Below are positions 30,401-42,955 of a stretch of 64,000 nucleotides of DNA, in pieces; the stretch's first letter is position 1; each line of letters starts with the position of its first letter. The notes beneath the pieces were generated by a model. That model did not search any database, had not been told where the DNA came from, and was given only the letters and a program-made list of their open reading frames with translations. Source of the DNA: Intoshia linei. Taxonomy: Eukaryota; Orthonectida; Rhopaluridae. Made by a program: the position numbers and the translations under genes. The stretch is from positions 1 through 64,000 of the forward strand of contig LWCA01000051.1 of the NCBI GenBank assembly GCA_001642005.1, in the 5' to 3' direction.

Positions 30401-33400
30401 TTGAGACATATCTGTATTTAATTTATGTTTGTTATTACTATGAAAATCTGATTATATTATAATATTTAAAATTTACCATTTCAAAAATCTTACCATTAAT
30501 AAAATTTAATTAAAAATACCATTTCAAGCCCTCATGGAATTTAAAAAAATCATGAAAAAAATATAATTTTCCAGCTCTTAATGGAAAAATATCCTTTTTC
30601 CAATACTTTTTTTAAAATCCTCTTAGTGCAACCACAAATTACTAACGTTTAAGGGAATTATCCTCTTTTTCCAATACTATTTTAAAAAATGTTACATTTT
30701 TTTTCAATTATCACTGTAAAATAAGAAACGAAATTTTTTAATTGAGTTCGGATTGGTAACATTTGGGAACCACTGATGTAGATGGAAAAAAAGAATAGAA
30801 TATTTTTTTATTAATTTCTAGTGGTCAAATTTAAAAGTAACAGTAGAATCTGCACGAGCAAAGCCGTTTTAAGGCATTGGCAATATGGGCTGTAGCCCAG
30901 GGCCCATCATTAAAAAGAGACCCCCAATTTATTAAAAAATAATTCACATTTATATCTTAAGAATCAGTTTATAAGTTTTGAAGTGTGGGAATTCAAATAG
31001 CTAGAAATAAAATACGTTAAAGAATCAAAGTTCTGGTAATTATTCAATTTAAAATATATTCTACAATGTTCATCATATTATATTGACATAAAAACTGTTT
31101 CAAATGATAATATTGAACATTAAAACCTTTCTATTAAAGTGAATATTCAAAAAAGAAAGTAGGAAATTAACAAAAAAACTATTTCAAATGAGGATTACAA
31201 CCTTTCTAAAATGTAAATATTCCAAAAAGAAAGTAGTATTCAAATGAAAAAGTAAACTTTGTTCATTAATTAATGTAAGTCGGTTTTTGTAAAAGGAATA
31301 AAAGTTACTAGAAACCTACATAATATCTTTTAACGCTTATATTAATACTCAATGAAATAAGATTCTAAGTCTCCAACCACCAATATGCCCTGTCTTCTAA
31401 ACAGGGGTCCTAACTTTTTTATCGCTTCGCTCAAAATTATAAAGGGCCCGGCCCTTTGCTTAGCCCAGGGCCCCGAAGTGGCTTAAGACGGCTCTGTGCA
31501 CGAGAACACTTTTTCCAACTCTACCAGCATTTCCCGTCAAAAATTTTTATTATGCATTCATGATCGTTAGTAAGTTTGTCTTTACTAACTATCCGTAAAT
31601 TATTACCAGTAATCTATGTGGTTTGTATATGTATTAACCTTTAGACAAGGACACTGTCCAATGACGAATTGATATGCAATCCATACAGATACATAGTATC
31701 ATAATGCCATTTCATAACGTTTATTATTTACAATTCCAACTATTATTTTAAATTCTTAGAAAATAAACGGTTAATTAAACAATGTATAACCATTCCATTT
31801 TTAAAAAAACATTACATGCATATGGGCTTACAATTTTCATTTGGTCCGGGCCTACTGCTGCTGCTACACGGCTCTGCCATCTATGGACTATTGTTTTTTG
31901 TATTATTTTATATTATTCTATTTACATATTACTCCTCTCTTAACAACTAAAGTTAAAGATGAATGAAGGACTTATTTTTATTTCTATTTTAAGTGTTTTT
32001 ATACCTTATATGGTGCGCACAGTCAAAAATATTTTTAAATTGAAATTGAAATTATATTGTAGATTGTAAATGATTAAGGTGATTTACGGTTAGGGGTAAT
32101 AATTCATGATTCATGAAAAATAAAAAATAGTTAAAATAGTCACACTAGAATTCTGTAACACAATCCAAAGTTCGTGTCCAGGCGTGCTGAATCGTGGTTG
32201 GTGTCGTATTGAGGAACGCAAAAAGTAAAAAAAAAAAAAAAAGTCATAAAAAGGATGAAAATGAGTGATTTTCTATTTGATTATAATTTTAAATGTTTAT
32301 TAAAAATACATTAATCTATCACAATTTATAATAATTACTAATTACGTGAGCCATAATTTTCATTTGACATTGAGATATTGTCAATTCTTCACATTCTTTG
32401 GTACTTCAGGTCAGTTTAGGAACGATTCATACTGTAACAAGAACAATTAGGTAAGATTAAGAATGTTGGGTTTACAAAAATTTTAATTTAATTTTACATC
32501 ATGACGATTTAAGTGAATATCTACGAAATTTGAAAAAAATGATCAATTACACCAGGTGGTTACCTCTCCGCCGTTTCTTTGATAAAATAAATTTATTTGT
32601 AATAATTACGATTCCATACATATCATATATTGTTTTTTGTATGAAAATTCCTTTTTTAAAGGAAATCCTTTTTTTACATTAAAATTTTCCGTTAATTAGT
32701 ATGTATACTTTAAGGCTTAAATGGTATCAAATACACTTGAAGCAATTAATAATGTTTTCATTGAATAATTTATTAATTAAAATATTATAAAATTTTAAAA
32801 TTAGATAAATTGGACAGTAAATTAAATTCAAATGGAAACTTTATGGGATTATCTAGTATTAAACATGGATCAAAACTTAATGTAAATTGTATTTTATATT
32901 TACGATAATTTTCATTATTTCCATATTTGTGCCACTAAAAATAAGACTCAACAACAGCTGATCAAAAATGTATTTATTGACGTTTAAAAGAGTAAGCTGT
33001 TGTCGAGGGTCATATTTGACAGTCGGGAGACATTGTTTGGAATAAAGTGAACATTCGCTTTAATATTAATTTCAATTTCGTGCATTATTGATATATTGAT
33101 TTTACATTTAAAAATACATTTAGAAGGAATTGAAGAAAAAGCCAGAGTCTAAACGTTCCCTCGACAGTAAGTTTTAGATTATTTATACATTTTATTGTTT
33201 TATTGAGTTTTATGGAATTTTATCGTGTTTTATGATCCAATGTGAGAACTTTTAGATGGTATCTCTGCATTCAACACACTTTAGTAATCAAGTTTTGTTT
33301 TGCTCATCAAGTTCTTAATGTCATGTCAAGAATATGACTGATTTGCATTAATTAATTAAAGATAACATCAATTCATTAGACTAAATTAAATGATATGTAT

Positions 33401-36400
33401 CATTGTTGTGTATTATCGTATATGTACATGGAAATCCATTTATTGAGATTTATTTAATTTGCGTATCAAGTTACACACGCCATTATCATTTTTCGATTAA
33501 TTGAGCCCTCAAGATAATTTCAAATACTGGCTAATCCCGATTTAAAATAAATAAATATACATGTGACCTCTTTACATAAAATTAAAATAACATTTATTTT
33601 TCAAAATCAAATTGTATGACACCTTAATAAGTTTCCCGCTGTTTCAACAACTACGTCAGCAATTGCTTCTTTCAAGGGTCGTTAATCGGTCAATTGACTG
33701 TTCATGTAAATATTGTCTTTATAAGTATTTTATCAAAGCCAATCTATATTCTTATTTTTTAATCAGTTTAGAATGTAATTACGGTTTATATACAAGGGTG
33801 GGCCAAGATGTTTATACTAGTTTCAATTTTTTAACCAGTAAATTAAAAAAGAGTCAATTTCAAAGTTATTCCATCTTTTTAAACTCTTTGTGTAAAAATT
33901 GGAAAAACCTTTTTTGTGTATTTCGTCGATGGGTCACATCAAAAAACAATTTTTATAATCTTTGTATTCAATTTATCATAAACACTACCAATTTCACTTA
34001 TTGAAACTTGCTATATGCTATTTATACTATTAGTAGATGAAGATTCTTCTGAAGACAGCACTTCACCTCGTCAACAAAAAAAACGGGGAATTTTCCCTAA
34101 AGCCGCAACAAATATATTGAGAGCTTGGCTTTTTCAACATCTTTCAGTAATTTTATTTAAAATTACATTTTTATTATTTTTTAGCATCCATATCCGTCTG
34201 AAGATCAAAAAAAACAATTAGCATCTGATACAGGACTCACAATACTGCAAGTAAACAATTGGTATTTTTATTTTTATTTATTACTAATTTACGATCATAA
34301 AACTTAAAAATTTAATTTATTAATCTCTTGGTTTAATCAATAATGCTTAATCAATAATTACAGTAATGATAATAATTTCAACAATTTCAGTTATAATAAA
34401 TTGAGTAAATTCAATAAACAGAAATTGGACATGTAAAAGTTTATTAGTTTTCTAAATTTAAAACCATATTGTTTACAATTATAAACAGTTTTTCTTTTTA
34501 TTTTGTTTACTATATAATTATAACAGTTGATGCGTTGACAAATTCATTTCACGCTATATATTACCATTTTATTGTTTATACAAAATTTTTGCTAAATGAG
34601 ATCATGCGGTATTAACGTTTTATAAGATTTAACTTGTTTAATTATAATTATAATTAATTAATCCAATTTGATAGCACTTTTTTTGATTTTTAAAAATTTT
34701 TAATTTATATTAAATTGAATTTAATAATGATAATTTCTATCCTTACTTTTTTAAAGTAATTACATATGTATTGCTAAAAATGTGTGTGTATAACCATTTG
34801 ATTGACCACCAATTGAAAAAACTGACAGTCCCAGAATTTCAAAAAAAAAAATTCTGAGTCAGTTTCTTCTTCCTGTCTAATTATTCTACCTGTAGTGAAA
34901 TCGACATAGAAGATGACATTATATCTAGAATGTATTAATAAACTAGAAAAATTCTTTATTTTTGATAACTTGAATGGCTTAATCGCATTACAAACCGTGA
35001 AATAAACTATATTAAAAAAAAGACCCAAAACAATATGTGATTTTTATAAAAAAATAAATTAATTAATAATTAATTTGTTTGTTCGTTAACTTTTTTTATC
35101 GAACAAGAAATTTTCATAAAAGTTGCTGTTCGTTAAATTGAGGTTTGACTGTAATAGTTTGCAAATAAAAAAAATAAACAGTATAATACTTTTTTAAAGT
35201 GAAATAATTAATTAAGAAGAATTTTTTTTCTCTATGCTGACTGGAAAAGCTGTATTAAATTTAAATCTAATTAATCTTAAAATTCCAGAAATTAAAATTT
35301 TTATTTTTTTCAATTTTCAAAATGTGTCTTCTGTATGTTTGAACATGCAAATTACACATAATAATAATAAATTGTATAAGACTGCATCAGACTTGAAGAA
35401 CTGTATTAGAATTAGTGTTGTATTAAATTAATAGACGATATTATGGCGTAGTTGGTTATTTATTTTTTAAAAAAGGTGTGATTCCGTTTTTAGCCGTTAA
35501 GATGCCAATTTCTGAAAATGACATTTATCTCAATTTCTACGCCGGAAACGACTGACTTTAAATTTCATAAATTTTTGGGACTGTCAGTTTCTAAATAAAT
35601 GGTTCTACAAAGGCAGACACATATTTGGCAATTTGAGTTTATATACAGAAGTAATAACTTTTTAATTTTTATAATTTATGCAATCTTGCATAAATTGATA
35701 CATTTTGCATTTGACTGCCTTGGATTATCATCATTATCATGTGGGAATAATATTATGAATGCATTATTAATATTCAAGTCTTTAATCTTTAAAAAAAATT
35801 GTACATTTAATTAAAACTGAAAAATGATACATTTCGTTTGTTATTGAAAAATAAAATTATTAATTAAATAAAACAGACATTAGCTCATATCGATAATATA
35901 TAATATCAAATTTCCATAAATTTATCAAACATCTTATTTTTTCACATATTCAATTCAATTGCAGGGTTAATGATGTTTTTAATGTTCCAATGTGAGCATC
36001 ACTATTAATGGACTACTGTAGTTTATAATGTTTTATAAAATATCAGAAATAATCCATAATTATATACCAAAATATCATGTGAACCCGCGTTTCCCAACTT
36101 TTAGTTTCTTGCTACCTGATTAAAGTGTAATATTTTTGACTGAGCCGTAAAGAGCTGTGAACAAGTAAATAAAACGTAAACAATGATAACAAGCATATTT
36201 CAATAAAGGTAATTTGATGGGACCTAAAATTTTTTTTTAATTTTACACAATATACAAATTAAAATATTTTAGGGGCCATTTGTCACGCCAGGGGGCGACG
36301 CCCTGTACCCACCTAGACCCGCTATTGACTCATGAATCTATGAAAGATGTATACAAAATTTAAAGGGATTGTGGTTATTTGAAAATTTTACTTTTAATCT

Positions 36401-38846
36401 CTGAAATGTAATATTTTGAGTTTAGTATGTTTTATTAAATTTCCTCACAAACAATAAAACAATATAAATTGTAATTAAAAACATGTACAACATAGATTAA
36501 TTGATTGTGATCCAAACATTATTGTATACATTCATACGATATATTATTATCAATCTTAATTGTATACCTGCGACACAAATCAATAATGCGCAATTATAAT
36601 TTAATATTTACATTACATGTATGTATTTGGACTACAAAAGTTAAAAAAATTTTTAGTGTTTCTTAAAATTTTTACTTCAGGGTGCTGATGTGAAATACTT
36701 AAAAAAAATACATTAAGAAAAAAATACATTGATATTCGAAAATGTGCAAAAATTTAAAACTATATATAATTTAAATTAAGCCAAAATGACAACCCTATGA
36801 ATGCAAAATTATTTTTGGTTTCAAATTTAAATTGTCTGTGTGTTTTTAATTTAAAAAAAAAATGTATAATTTGTGGTAAGATTTACGATATTAATGATTT
36901 TAAAAACTGTCGCAGAATTTACCCTTTCGTGTTATCCCGTTTATTAAACCAAATATTATAAATGTATGACTCTTTTCGTTCTCGTAAGGAATGGTAACTT
37001 TATATTGATACATACGTTAAATAGTGAAAACAGTTTACCAATTTTTTTTCATATCTAAGTCATCCTGTTAATTAATATCTCGTCAATACAATTAAATTTC
37101 GTCAATAGAGATTTGATATCAGTGTTTCCAAACCTTTTTTACTAAATTATAGTACTTATTTTGATATTACCCACAATATTTTTTTTTAACTGCAAATTGT
37201 ATTGTCGGGTTTTAAAATAAGAACCATACAATTTTATAAAAATCTGATTGTACAAAATAGAAAAATAAAATCATTTCTGAATTTTATAGGCTGATATTAT
37301 TTAAAAAAACGGGAAATTGTGTTTTTGACCCTGAAAAACTCATGGTATGAAAATTAAATTGCAAAAAAACATCACTAGCAAAACTGTATTAGAAATTTGA
37401 TTTTTTTAAATTCTAGAACGGTAATTTTTTAACTGCAACAGACACATTTAATTTTATGTGTAAAGAAGACACATTGTGGCTCTTTTTCTTTTTTTTCATG
37501 AACAATTATATTGTACACTGTGCATGCGACGCAAAAAAATTCCGCTATTATCCATGAAAAATATCAAACTACCCACAGGTTGGGAATCACTGACTAACAT
37601 TAGACTCTAGATCAGTGTTTCCCAACCTTTTAAGTATCATGCCCCACTTTTATCCTTACGAAATTTCTACCCTCCACCATAATTTATAGCAAATATTTCC
37701 ATGTAGTGTCCTAACAGATTTTTTTTATGTTTATATATTACTGCGCAAAAAACTGGAGTAAAATTAAAATACCTAAATATAACATACAATAAACCGAATT
37801 AATTTGTGATTTTTGAGTTTGGTGTAAACATTTTTAGTCTATCAAAAATATGCGAATTTACCAAAGTTTAGTTTATCTTGTTCAAAAATTATCATTGCTG
37901 TAACTTTACCTGGTAAAATTTACCACTGTGTTTCAATAGTAGTTATAAGTTATAATTTAATATGTGATAAACGTGATGTGGTCAATGATCACTGATCATC
38001 ATTGTAATCAAAAACGCATGTAAAAATACCTCTAAAAATATATATAAATTTTAATAAAAATTGAGCTTATCAATGAATTTGTAACAATAGAAAATCATTG
38101 ATAACTAATCAATTATTTTGTTTTCTAAAATTTTTAAAACCCAACCAAATATTTACAAGCTCCACTCAAATTTTCTAAGCTCCACGTTGGGAATCACTGC
38201 TCTAGATAGAAAAACCATATAATAAAAAAATACATTTTTCAACACATTAGTATATTGGTTTTTAATGAGATCTTGTTATATTCTTAGCGGCGCACCGGTT
38301 AAGAATTACTGGAATAGACAGTGAATTTTTGATAACCGAACTTATATAAATTTCAGTTCCAATTTAAAATAATTTATTTTTTACGTTAAATTTTAGGTTC
38401 ATTAATGCACGTCGAAGAATCGTACAACCAATGATAGACCAGTCGAATCGAGCAGGTAAAATTAAAATTTTGTCAATTAAAAAAAATTAAACCCTAGGAC
38501 CAATAAATCTATACCATCCAGACATTTCAGCTTCTACAATACCACCTTACATGGATCATAGTCAATTCATGCCTCGTTCAAGTATTGTGAATATTAATAT
38601 AATCTAATTAAACATTTAGATATAACTAACTTAAACTCCAAAGATATCTTCATGTCTAGATCTCCGTTTTCAATTCCAAATCCAAACTATTATAACATGC
38701 CGACGCTACCACCTTTTCGTCAACCGATAAATACAGGGCCAATGATGCTACCAAGCCCAACGGCTCACATGTTACCTTTTAATCCAAGCTATCCACACTC
38801 ACTGCCAACTCCACCACAACACAACACCAACAAATTTGATTTTTAA
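27438..38846 (+). CDS. hth: Homothorax/Meis TALE homeodomain transcription factor
   Basis: Homothorax binds Extradenticle/PBX through its MEIS domain and DNA through a TALE homeodomain. The start [14 protein letters not shown] is followed by an Asn/Gln-rich region. MEIS domain part [39 protein letters not shown]. Part [51 protein letters not shown]. The homeodomain exon at 34028 is phase-compatible with the exon ending at 29580: VDEDSSED, then [21 protein letters not shown] 37-nt intron precedes [19 protein letters not shown] (TALE loop), ILQVNNW. A 4.1-kb intron splits the tryptophan codon before [20 protein letters not shown]. The Pro-rich tail ends NTNKFDF. The long introns carry several hAT-type elements. 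Whether a short exon is used around 33124-33168 is unresolved; its phase does not fit. Confidence 0.94.
30344..30690 (+). mobile_element. 5' fragment of the hAT family seen at 19296
   Basis: Starts CTAGTGATTGTGCCGGG and follows the left half of the 19296 element through AATTGAGACATATCTG, TTTGTTATTACTATG and GGGAATTATCCTCTTTTTCC. The transposase-like part and right end are missing. It lies in the long intron of homothorax upstream of the homeodomain exons. Confidence 0.65.
30859..31496 (-). mobile_element. hAT-type non-autonomous element, CAGAGCCG family, copy 2 (638 bp)
   Basis: Begins CAAAGCCGTTTTAAGG and ends GCTTAAGACGGCTCTG, flanked by a perfect 8-bp duplication TGCACGAG (30851-30858, 31497-31504). 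Inverted relative to copy 1 at 24462. It keeps the less AT-rich terminal words GGGCCCTTTGCTTAGCCCAG that are worn in copy 1. A stray end, CACGGCTCTG, at about 31867-31876 suggests another degraded copy nearby. Confidence 0.85.
32149..32228 (+). other. Candidate alternative terminal exon of homothorax (no homeodomain)
   Basis: After CACTAG at 32143-32148 an open frame that is phase-compatible with the exon ending near 29580 reads [20 protein letters not shown] then IEERKK and a stop. It is less AT-rich than its surroundings and is followed by an A-run. Use of this exon would end the protein after the MEIS domain, giving a homeodomain-less form as known for Drosophila hth. Support is phase and composition only; it could be a chance frame or a retro-inserted fragment with a poly-A tail. 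Confidence 0.3.
37120..37592. mobile_element. Degraded hAT-type element in homothorax intron
   Basis: Begins CAGTGTTTCCAAACC and ends GGTTGGGAATCACTG. Flanks TTTGATAT and ACTAACAT match poorly, so the duplication has decayed. The interior holds the dispersed-repeat words (GGGAAATTGTGTTTTTGACC), which ties the dispersed repeat of this window to hAT-type ends. Confidence 0.6.
37613..38199. mobile_element. hAT-type non-autonomous element in homothorax intron (587 bp)
   Basis: Begins CAGTGTTTCCCAACC and ends CGTTGGGAATCACTG. Both sides carry the perfect 8-bp duplication CTCTAGAT (37605-37612 and 38200-38207). It starts only 20 bp after the previous element, within the intron that splits the homeodomain, about 200 bp before the exon FINARRR. 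No ORF. Confidence 0.88.
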
Positions 38847-38977
38847 CCAAACCATTTTAATAAATCTTAAACCATATAAAAATTTTCCAATTTATTCAAA
38901 AAATCAATTAATACAATCTTACAAGGTAAATTTTAATTTTGAATTGGTGATTATTGAGATTTAAAATGGTGGGAATA

Positions 38978-41190
38978 TTAAAGGGGTTGTTCCTGCTCTT
39001 CAACCAAAATATCTTCTATTTTCTTTAATTCGATTATTTCGGCTTGAGTGACGGATGTTTGGCCAATGGCTTGCGAATCGGGTTGAATTGTTTGGGAATT
39101 TTTAGTGTTGCAATCAATTTCGGATTGTAAATCATGTGTTTCCCGGGTATTTATGCCATATTCATTAATATTAACGTTAAGTGACTCAACTTTGATATGA
39201 TTTTCGTTGTTTCTTCTACGACCTGATGAGTTACTACTACTATCGCTAGCATTGCTAGTAAGTTCGATTTCAATGGAATCTTTTTCCTCGTCAAAATTTG
39301 TCAAATCATTTGATTTATCCTGCACTTGCGTAGATTCTGGAACGTGGTTGCTAGTGTCCTCAGGATATTTGGCTTCAAGAAAATCATAACAAGTAGCAAG
39401 TTCAACATCCATATCGGGTTTTGTAACATGCTGTAAAACTCTGGTAGTAAATCTATTGTTTTTTTTCTCTTTCACTTCACCATCCGAAACAGGAATAACA
39501 TTTTCTTTTTTTTCAGTATTTACAAGCGGTGGAAAAGGTTCAAATAAAAACTCGTGATCAATATCTTCTACGTTTTGTAGCATATCCTCTGGTGAAATTG
39601 ATAAGCTGTCATTTGAGCAAGGGTTTGAATTTGAATCTTCTGCTATTTCGTCTTCAATAAACTGTTTCCTAATTAAAATTATATATAATCAATTCAAAAT
39701 TTACACGGAATTTACTCCACCACTGGGGTGACAAAAACTGTCCTCACTGTATCGTTTCAACAAAGAGCTATTAATTTTAGTGTATGTGACAATACTACCA
39801 GTTTCACGCATTTCTAAATTAAACATTAATACTAATAAAAATAAACCAACCATTGATGCAGTTCAATATAACTTGTCTTCGCTTATCTTCAACTTTTTTT
39901 ACCTCGATGTCAAATTTTGGAGCATTTTCAAATGCAACAATAATTAAAGTCATATTGTCTCTACTACCCTAAAATCATGTAACATGGTGAATGATTTAAA
40001 TTTACCCGGTGGAGACTGGTATTGAGGACATTTCGAATGATTGTTTTTAAATCGAAACCGCATTTCAATTGATAGGCAACATAGTCCGATACTTCACAAT
40101 TGGTCATAACATCCCAAATCTATGCAAAATATAAACAAATTAAAAAATCAAATACGCCATCGCATGCTAAAATGATGTATTCAATATCTGATGTGTTTTT
40201 TAGTGAATTGACGTCTGGTTCAGCCGAAACTATTTGTTCTGTGGCACTTATGTTAAACCCTGTTTTATAATCATAATCTCCAACTGCTCTCGAAACGGCT
40301 AACGAATAATTTACTCTACCACCCGCTACGACTCCTCCAGCCTTTTGGATTCGAGCACGTTCAGTAGTTGTTGTAGGTTTGTGATCTATTGTATAAAAAA
40401 TAGAACGATTCAGACCAAACGTGAACCCGTTGTCTTTATATTGTAATTCTCCTTCGGCTTGCCTTTTATAGTCTGGAGACGTAGTAAGTATTTCGTTTTC
40501 AAGGGAACAATCACCGGCAGTATTTTCTTTAAATTTATCTAGAAAATCGAATTTAGATTTGAGCAATGAGCTGTTATCAGCTAATTTAACAATCACACGA
40601 GAATCACCACAATTTGCAATAAATATGTCATTTTTTGTAACGAGAATACATATAACAGTTGATCCACTTCTATCTATACCAGAACTAAAATCTTTGTTTT
40701 GTCTCATCTCATCATCGAAAGATAGAAACCCCTTTTTGATGCATCTAGATACATCATCTTCAAAAGCGTCGAAAGCAGATTCTTTTCGGTAAGTATTCGA
40801 CGTAAAGTATTCAAAATCATTGCCTTCGACAGAATCATGTTCATCTTTTGAATTTTCAGATTCTGCTTTCGAGTTTGTTGTTTGCTGAGACGTGGTAGAC
40901 GACTGTTCTGGGGTTGTATAATTTTCATCAATTTTTGCTAACTTGAGATATAGGTATATATGTTTAAACAAATGCTTGGCGCAGTATTTCGACGCGGCTG
41001 CACCACCGTGACCATCAAAAACTGCAAAAAAACTCCACCCTGGATAACCTTCGATGGAAGTAAGAATGCAATAATCGTCTTCCATTGATAACCGCCACCC
41101 TTGCATAGAACAAGTGGCAAATGACATATTCATCGCATGCCCTACCTCCTCATGTTTGTCCAATTTTGGTGAGCTGAGGAAAGTACCCAT
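38978..41190 (-). CDS. PP2C-family Ser/Thr phosphatase (PPM1A/B-like) with long acidic tail
   Basis: Metal-dependent protein phosphatase. The start MGTFLSSPKLDKHEEVGHAM matches the PPM1A/B N-terminus. Motifs: SMQGWRLSMEDDYCIL (metal ligands Glu-Asp), WSFFAVFDGHGG, DRSGSTVICILVT, FIANCGDSRVIV, IDHKPTTTTERARIQKAGGV, NYSLAVSRAVGDYDYK, YIILACDG and then, after a 40-nt intron, IWDVMTNCEVSDYVAYQL. A further intron precedes GSRDNMTLIIVAFENAPKFD. All metal-binding aspartates are present. Unusual are a Ser/Thr-rich insert of about 50 residues after the DGH helix and a C-terminal extension of about 270 residues that is acidic, Ser/Asn-rich and replaces the PPM1A/B helical domain. The first exon is unusually long here (about 345 codons). 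Stop codons of this gene and homothorax are 131 bp apart. Confidence 0.9.
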
Positions 41191-42487
41191 AATTCTATGA
41201 AAATTTTAAATTTTTAATAACTATTCTTTCGTTGCAACAATGTACTTAATTTGAAAAAAACAATAAAAACACTATTAAATATTAAATGTAGTTTACTATT
41301 TTTGAGACGTTTCTCAAATAATGTGTGTTATCAAGTCACTATTGAAACAAAACAGTCTATGGTTTATATTGATTTACGTAAAATTGTATAAAACTTTAGT
41401 ACAAACTTGCTAATCTATAAAATTAACAATACTTTACAATGTCCACGTTTAGATTGTAGATATTCAGGTCACAAATTATTCTCTGCAGGTATTGGTAAAT
41501 TTAAGACTGCTTACTTTACTTTTGCAGATTTCTATTGAAATTTAAATGCTAATTCATAAAACGAAAGAACAATTAAAAATAGGTCAAAATTAAAATATTT
41601 TAAGTTGAAATAATAATCAAAAGTTTTGATTAGTTTATTTATTATTATTTTATTGTTTTTATTCAAAACTAATGCATGTAAGTGAACCGATACTGAGTCT
41701 GAAGTATTAAAGCTGAACCTACCATACCCGAGACCACCGAAAATGAAAAACAAACCCTACAAAAGTTATCGAACTGCGGGTGGCATATATTCCATATTCA
41801 CCTCTTGACTAGCGTGGACGTGACGTTTTAAATGTAACATTAAATTATAAAAAACTTTCCATGAATTTATTATTAGATGTTTATATAGAAAATATTTCAT
41901 CCTTTACTTACTTTACTTTAGTCTTTACTTTTTCCGAATTAATTTTCCATTGTGGTTGACACAACCTTTTCTGGTGGACTTATGAAATGTAAATATCAAA
42001 TACCAAGAAAAATTTTATATAAAAATGATGAAAATTTACAAACTGTATTTAATATCAAACGAAATATGATGTGGCTTACCGAAGAAGTTTTAAAAAACTA
42101 ACCAATTTTACTAGGATGGCTTTGTTGCCATTTCCATCCTATTATTTATCAGCATGATGGTTTAGTTTTGTTTTAGACTTACAAAACTGTTTGAACTAAC
42201 AAACAAAAGAAATAGTCACCAAATTTCAAAAATAAGAGATATACGATAAAAAGCTATCATTAGTACCTAATATTACGAAAATTTGTAACAATTTTCAGAC
42301 TCAATCACCTTATTAATTCTAAAAAATAAATACGTTATTATTGTTTTTATCATTATTTTATTATAAATTCGCTCAAATTTCGACAATAGCTTTCATTCTA
42401 ATTTATAACAAAATTATAGTTTTTGATAGAAAGTAATCATTGAATTAACAATAATTTTTTGTGAGTGAATTTTGTATGGCCTGTATT

Positions 42488-42955
42488 TATTTATTGCGTT
42501 ATTGGTTTATTGCGTTATTGGTTTATTGCGTCAGTATTTTTCTTATTGATTTTTCAGTATTGTAGATAGTTTGTCAGTATAAATAATTGATTGTTAGTAT
42601 TTAAATTAGAAGGGCAGTAAAAAAAATTATTTTCTCAGTACTTTACATATACTGTCAGTATTTAAATTGAATGTTCTGTATAAAATGAAACTGACAAAAA
42701 ATTTTATTTCATAAAAAAATATTCTCTGGTATGAACACCATAGAACATTTATAATTTTTTTGTAATATGGTTTCGATAAATACTGATCTAATTAATATAC
42801 TAATTTACTGACAAAAATACAATTATGTATGACAAGAAAGCAATTAAAAACTGACAAATATGTAATTGAATACTGACAATTTAATGTTGAAAATACCGAA
42901 AATTTTTTATTAAAAAATGTCAGTATTTTAATTAATTACTCCCCATTTTTTTGTA
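42488..42955. repeat. Palindromic region with repeated TCAGTAT words
   Basis: The left part has TTTATTGCGTTATTGG in tandem (about 2.5 copies), then at least six TCAGTAT or close variants. The right part has the complementary ATACTGAC or CTGACAAA words and ends ATTAATTACTCCCC. The same end appears inverted at 56441 (GGGGAGTAATTAATTTGTCA). The layout suggests a foldback or non-autonomous transposon with subterminal repeats. Boundaries and target duplication are not clear. Confidence 0.5.

Noticed and set aside
33612-34004. A 130-codon open frame just before the homeodomain exon
   Set aside because: No ATG (it would start at TTG), low-complexity Phe/Leu/Asn/Tyr content and no family pattern. 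It overlaps a possible mariner-like word AAGGGTGGGCCAAG but no partner end was found.
36087-36340. Possible hAT element with GCGTTTCCCAAC end and a GGGGGCGACGCCC patch
   Set aside because: No matching opposite end or target duplication could be found; left as unclassified intronic sequence.
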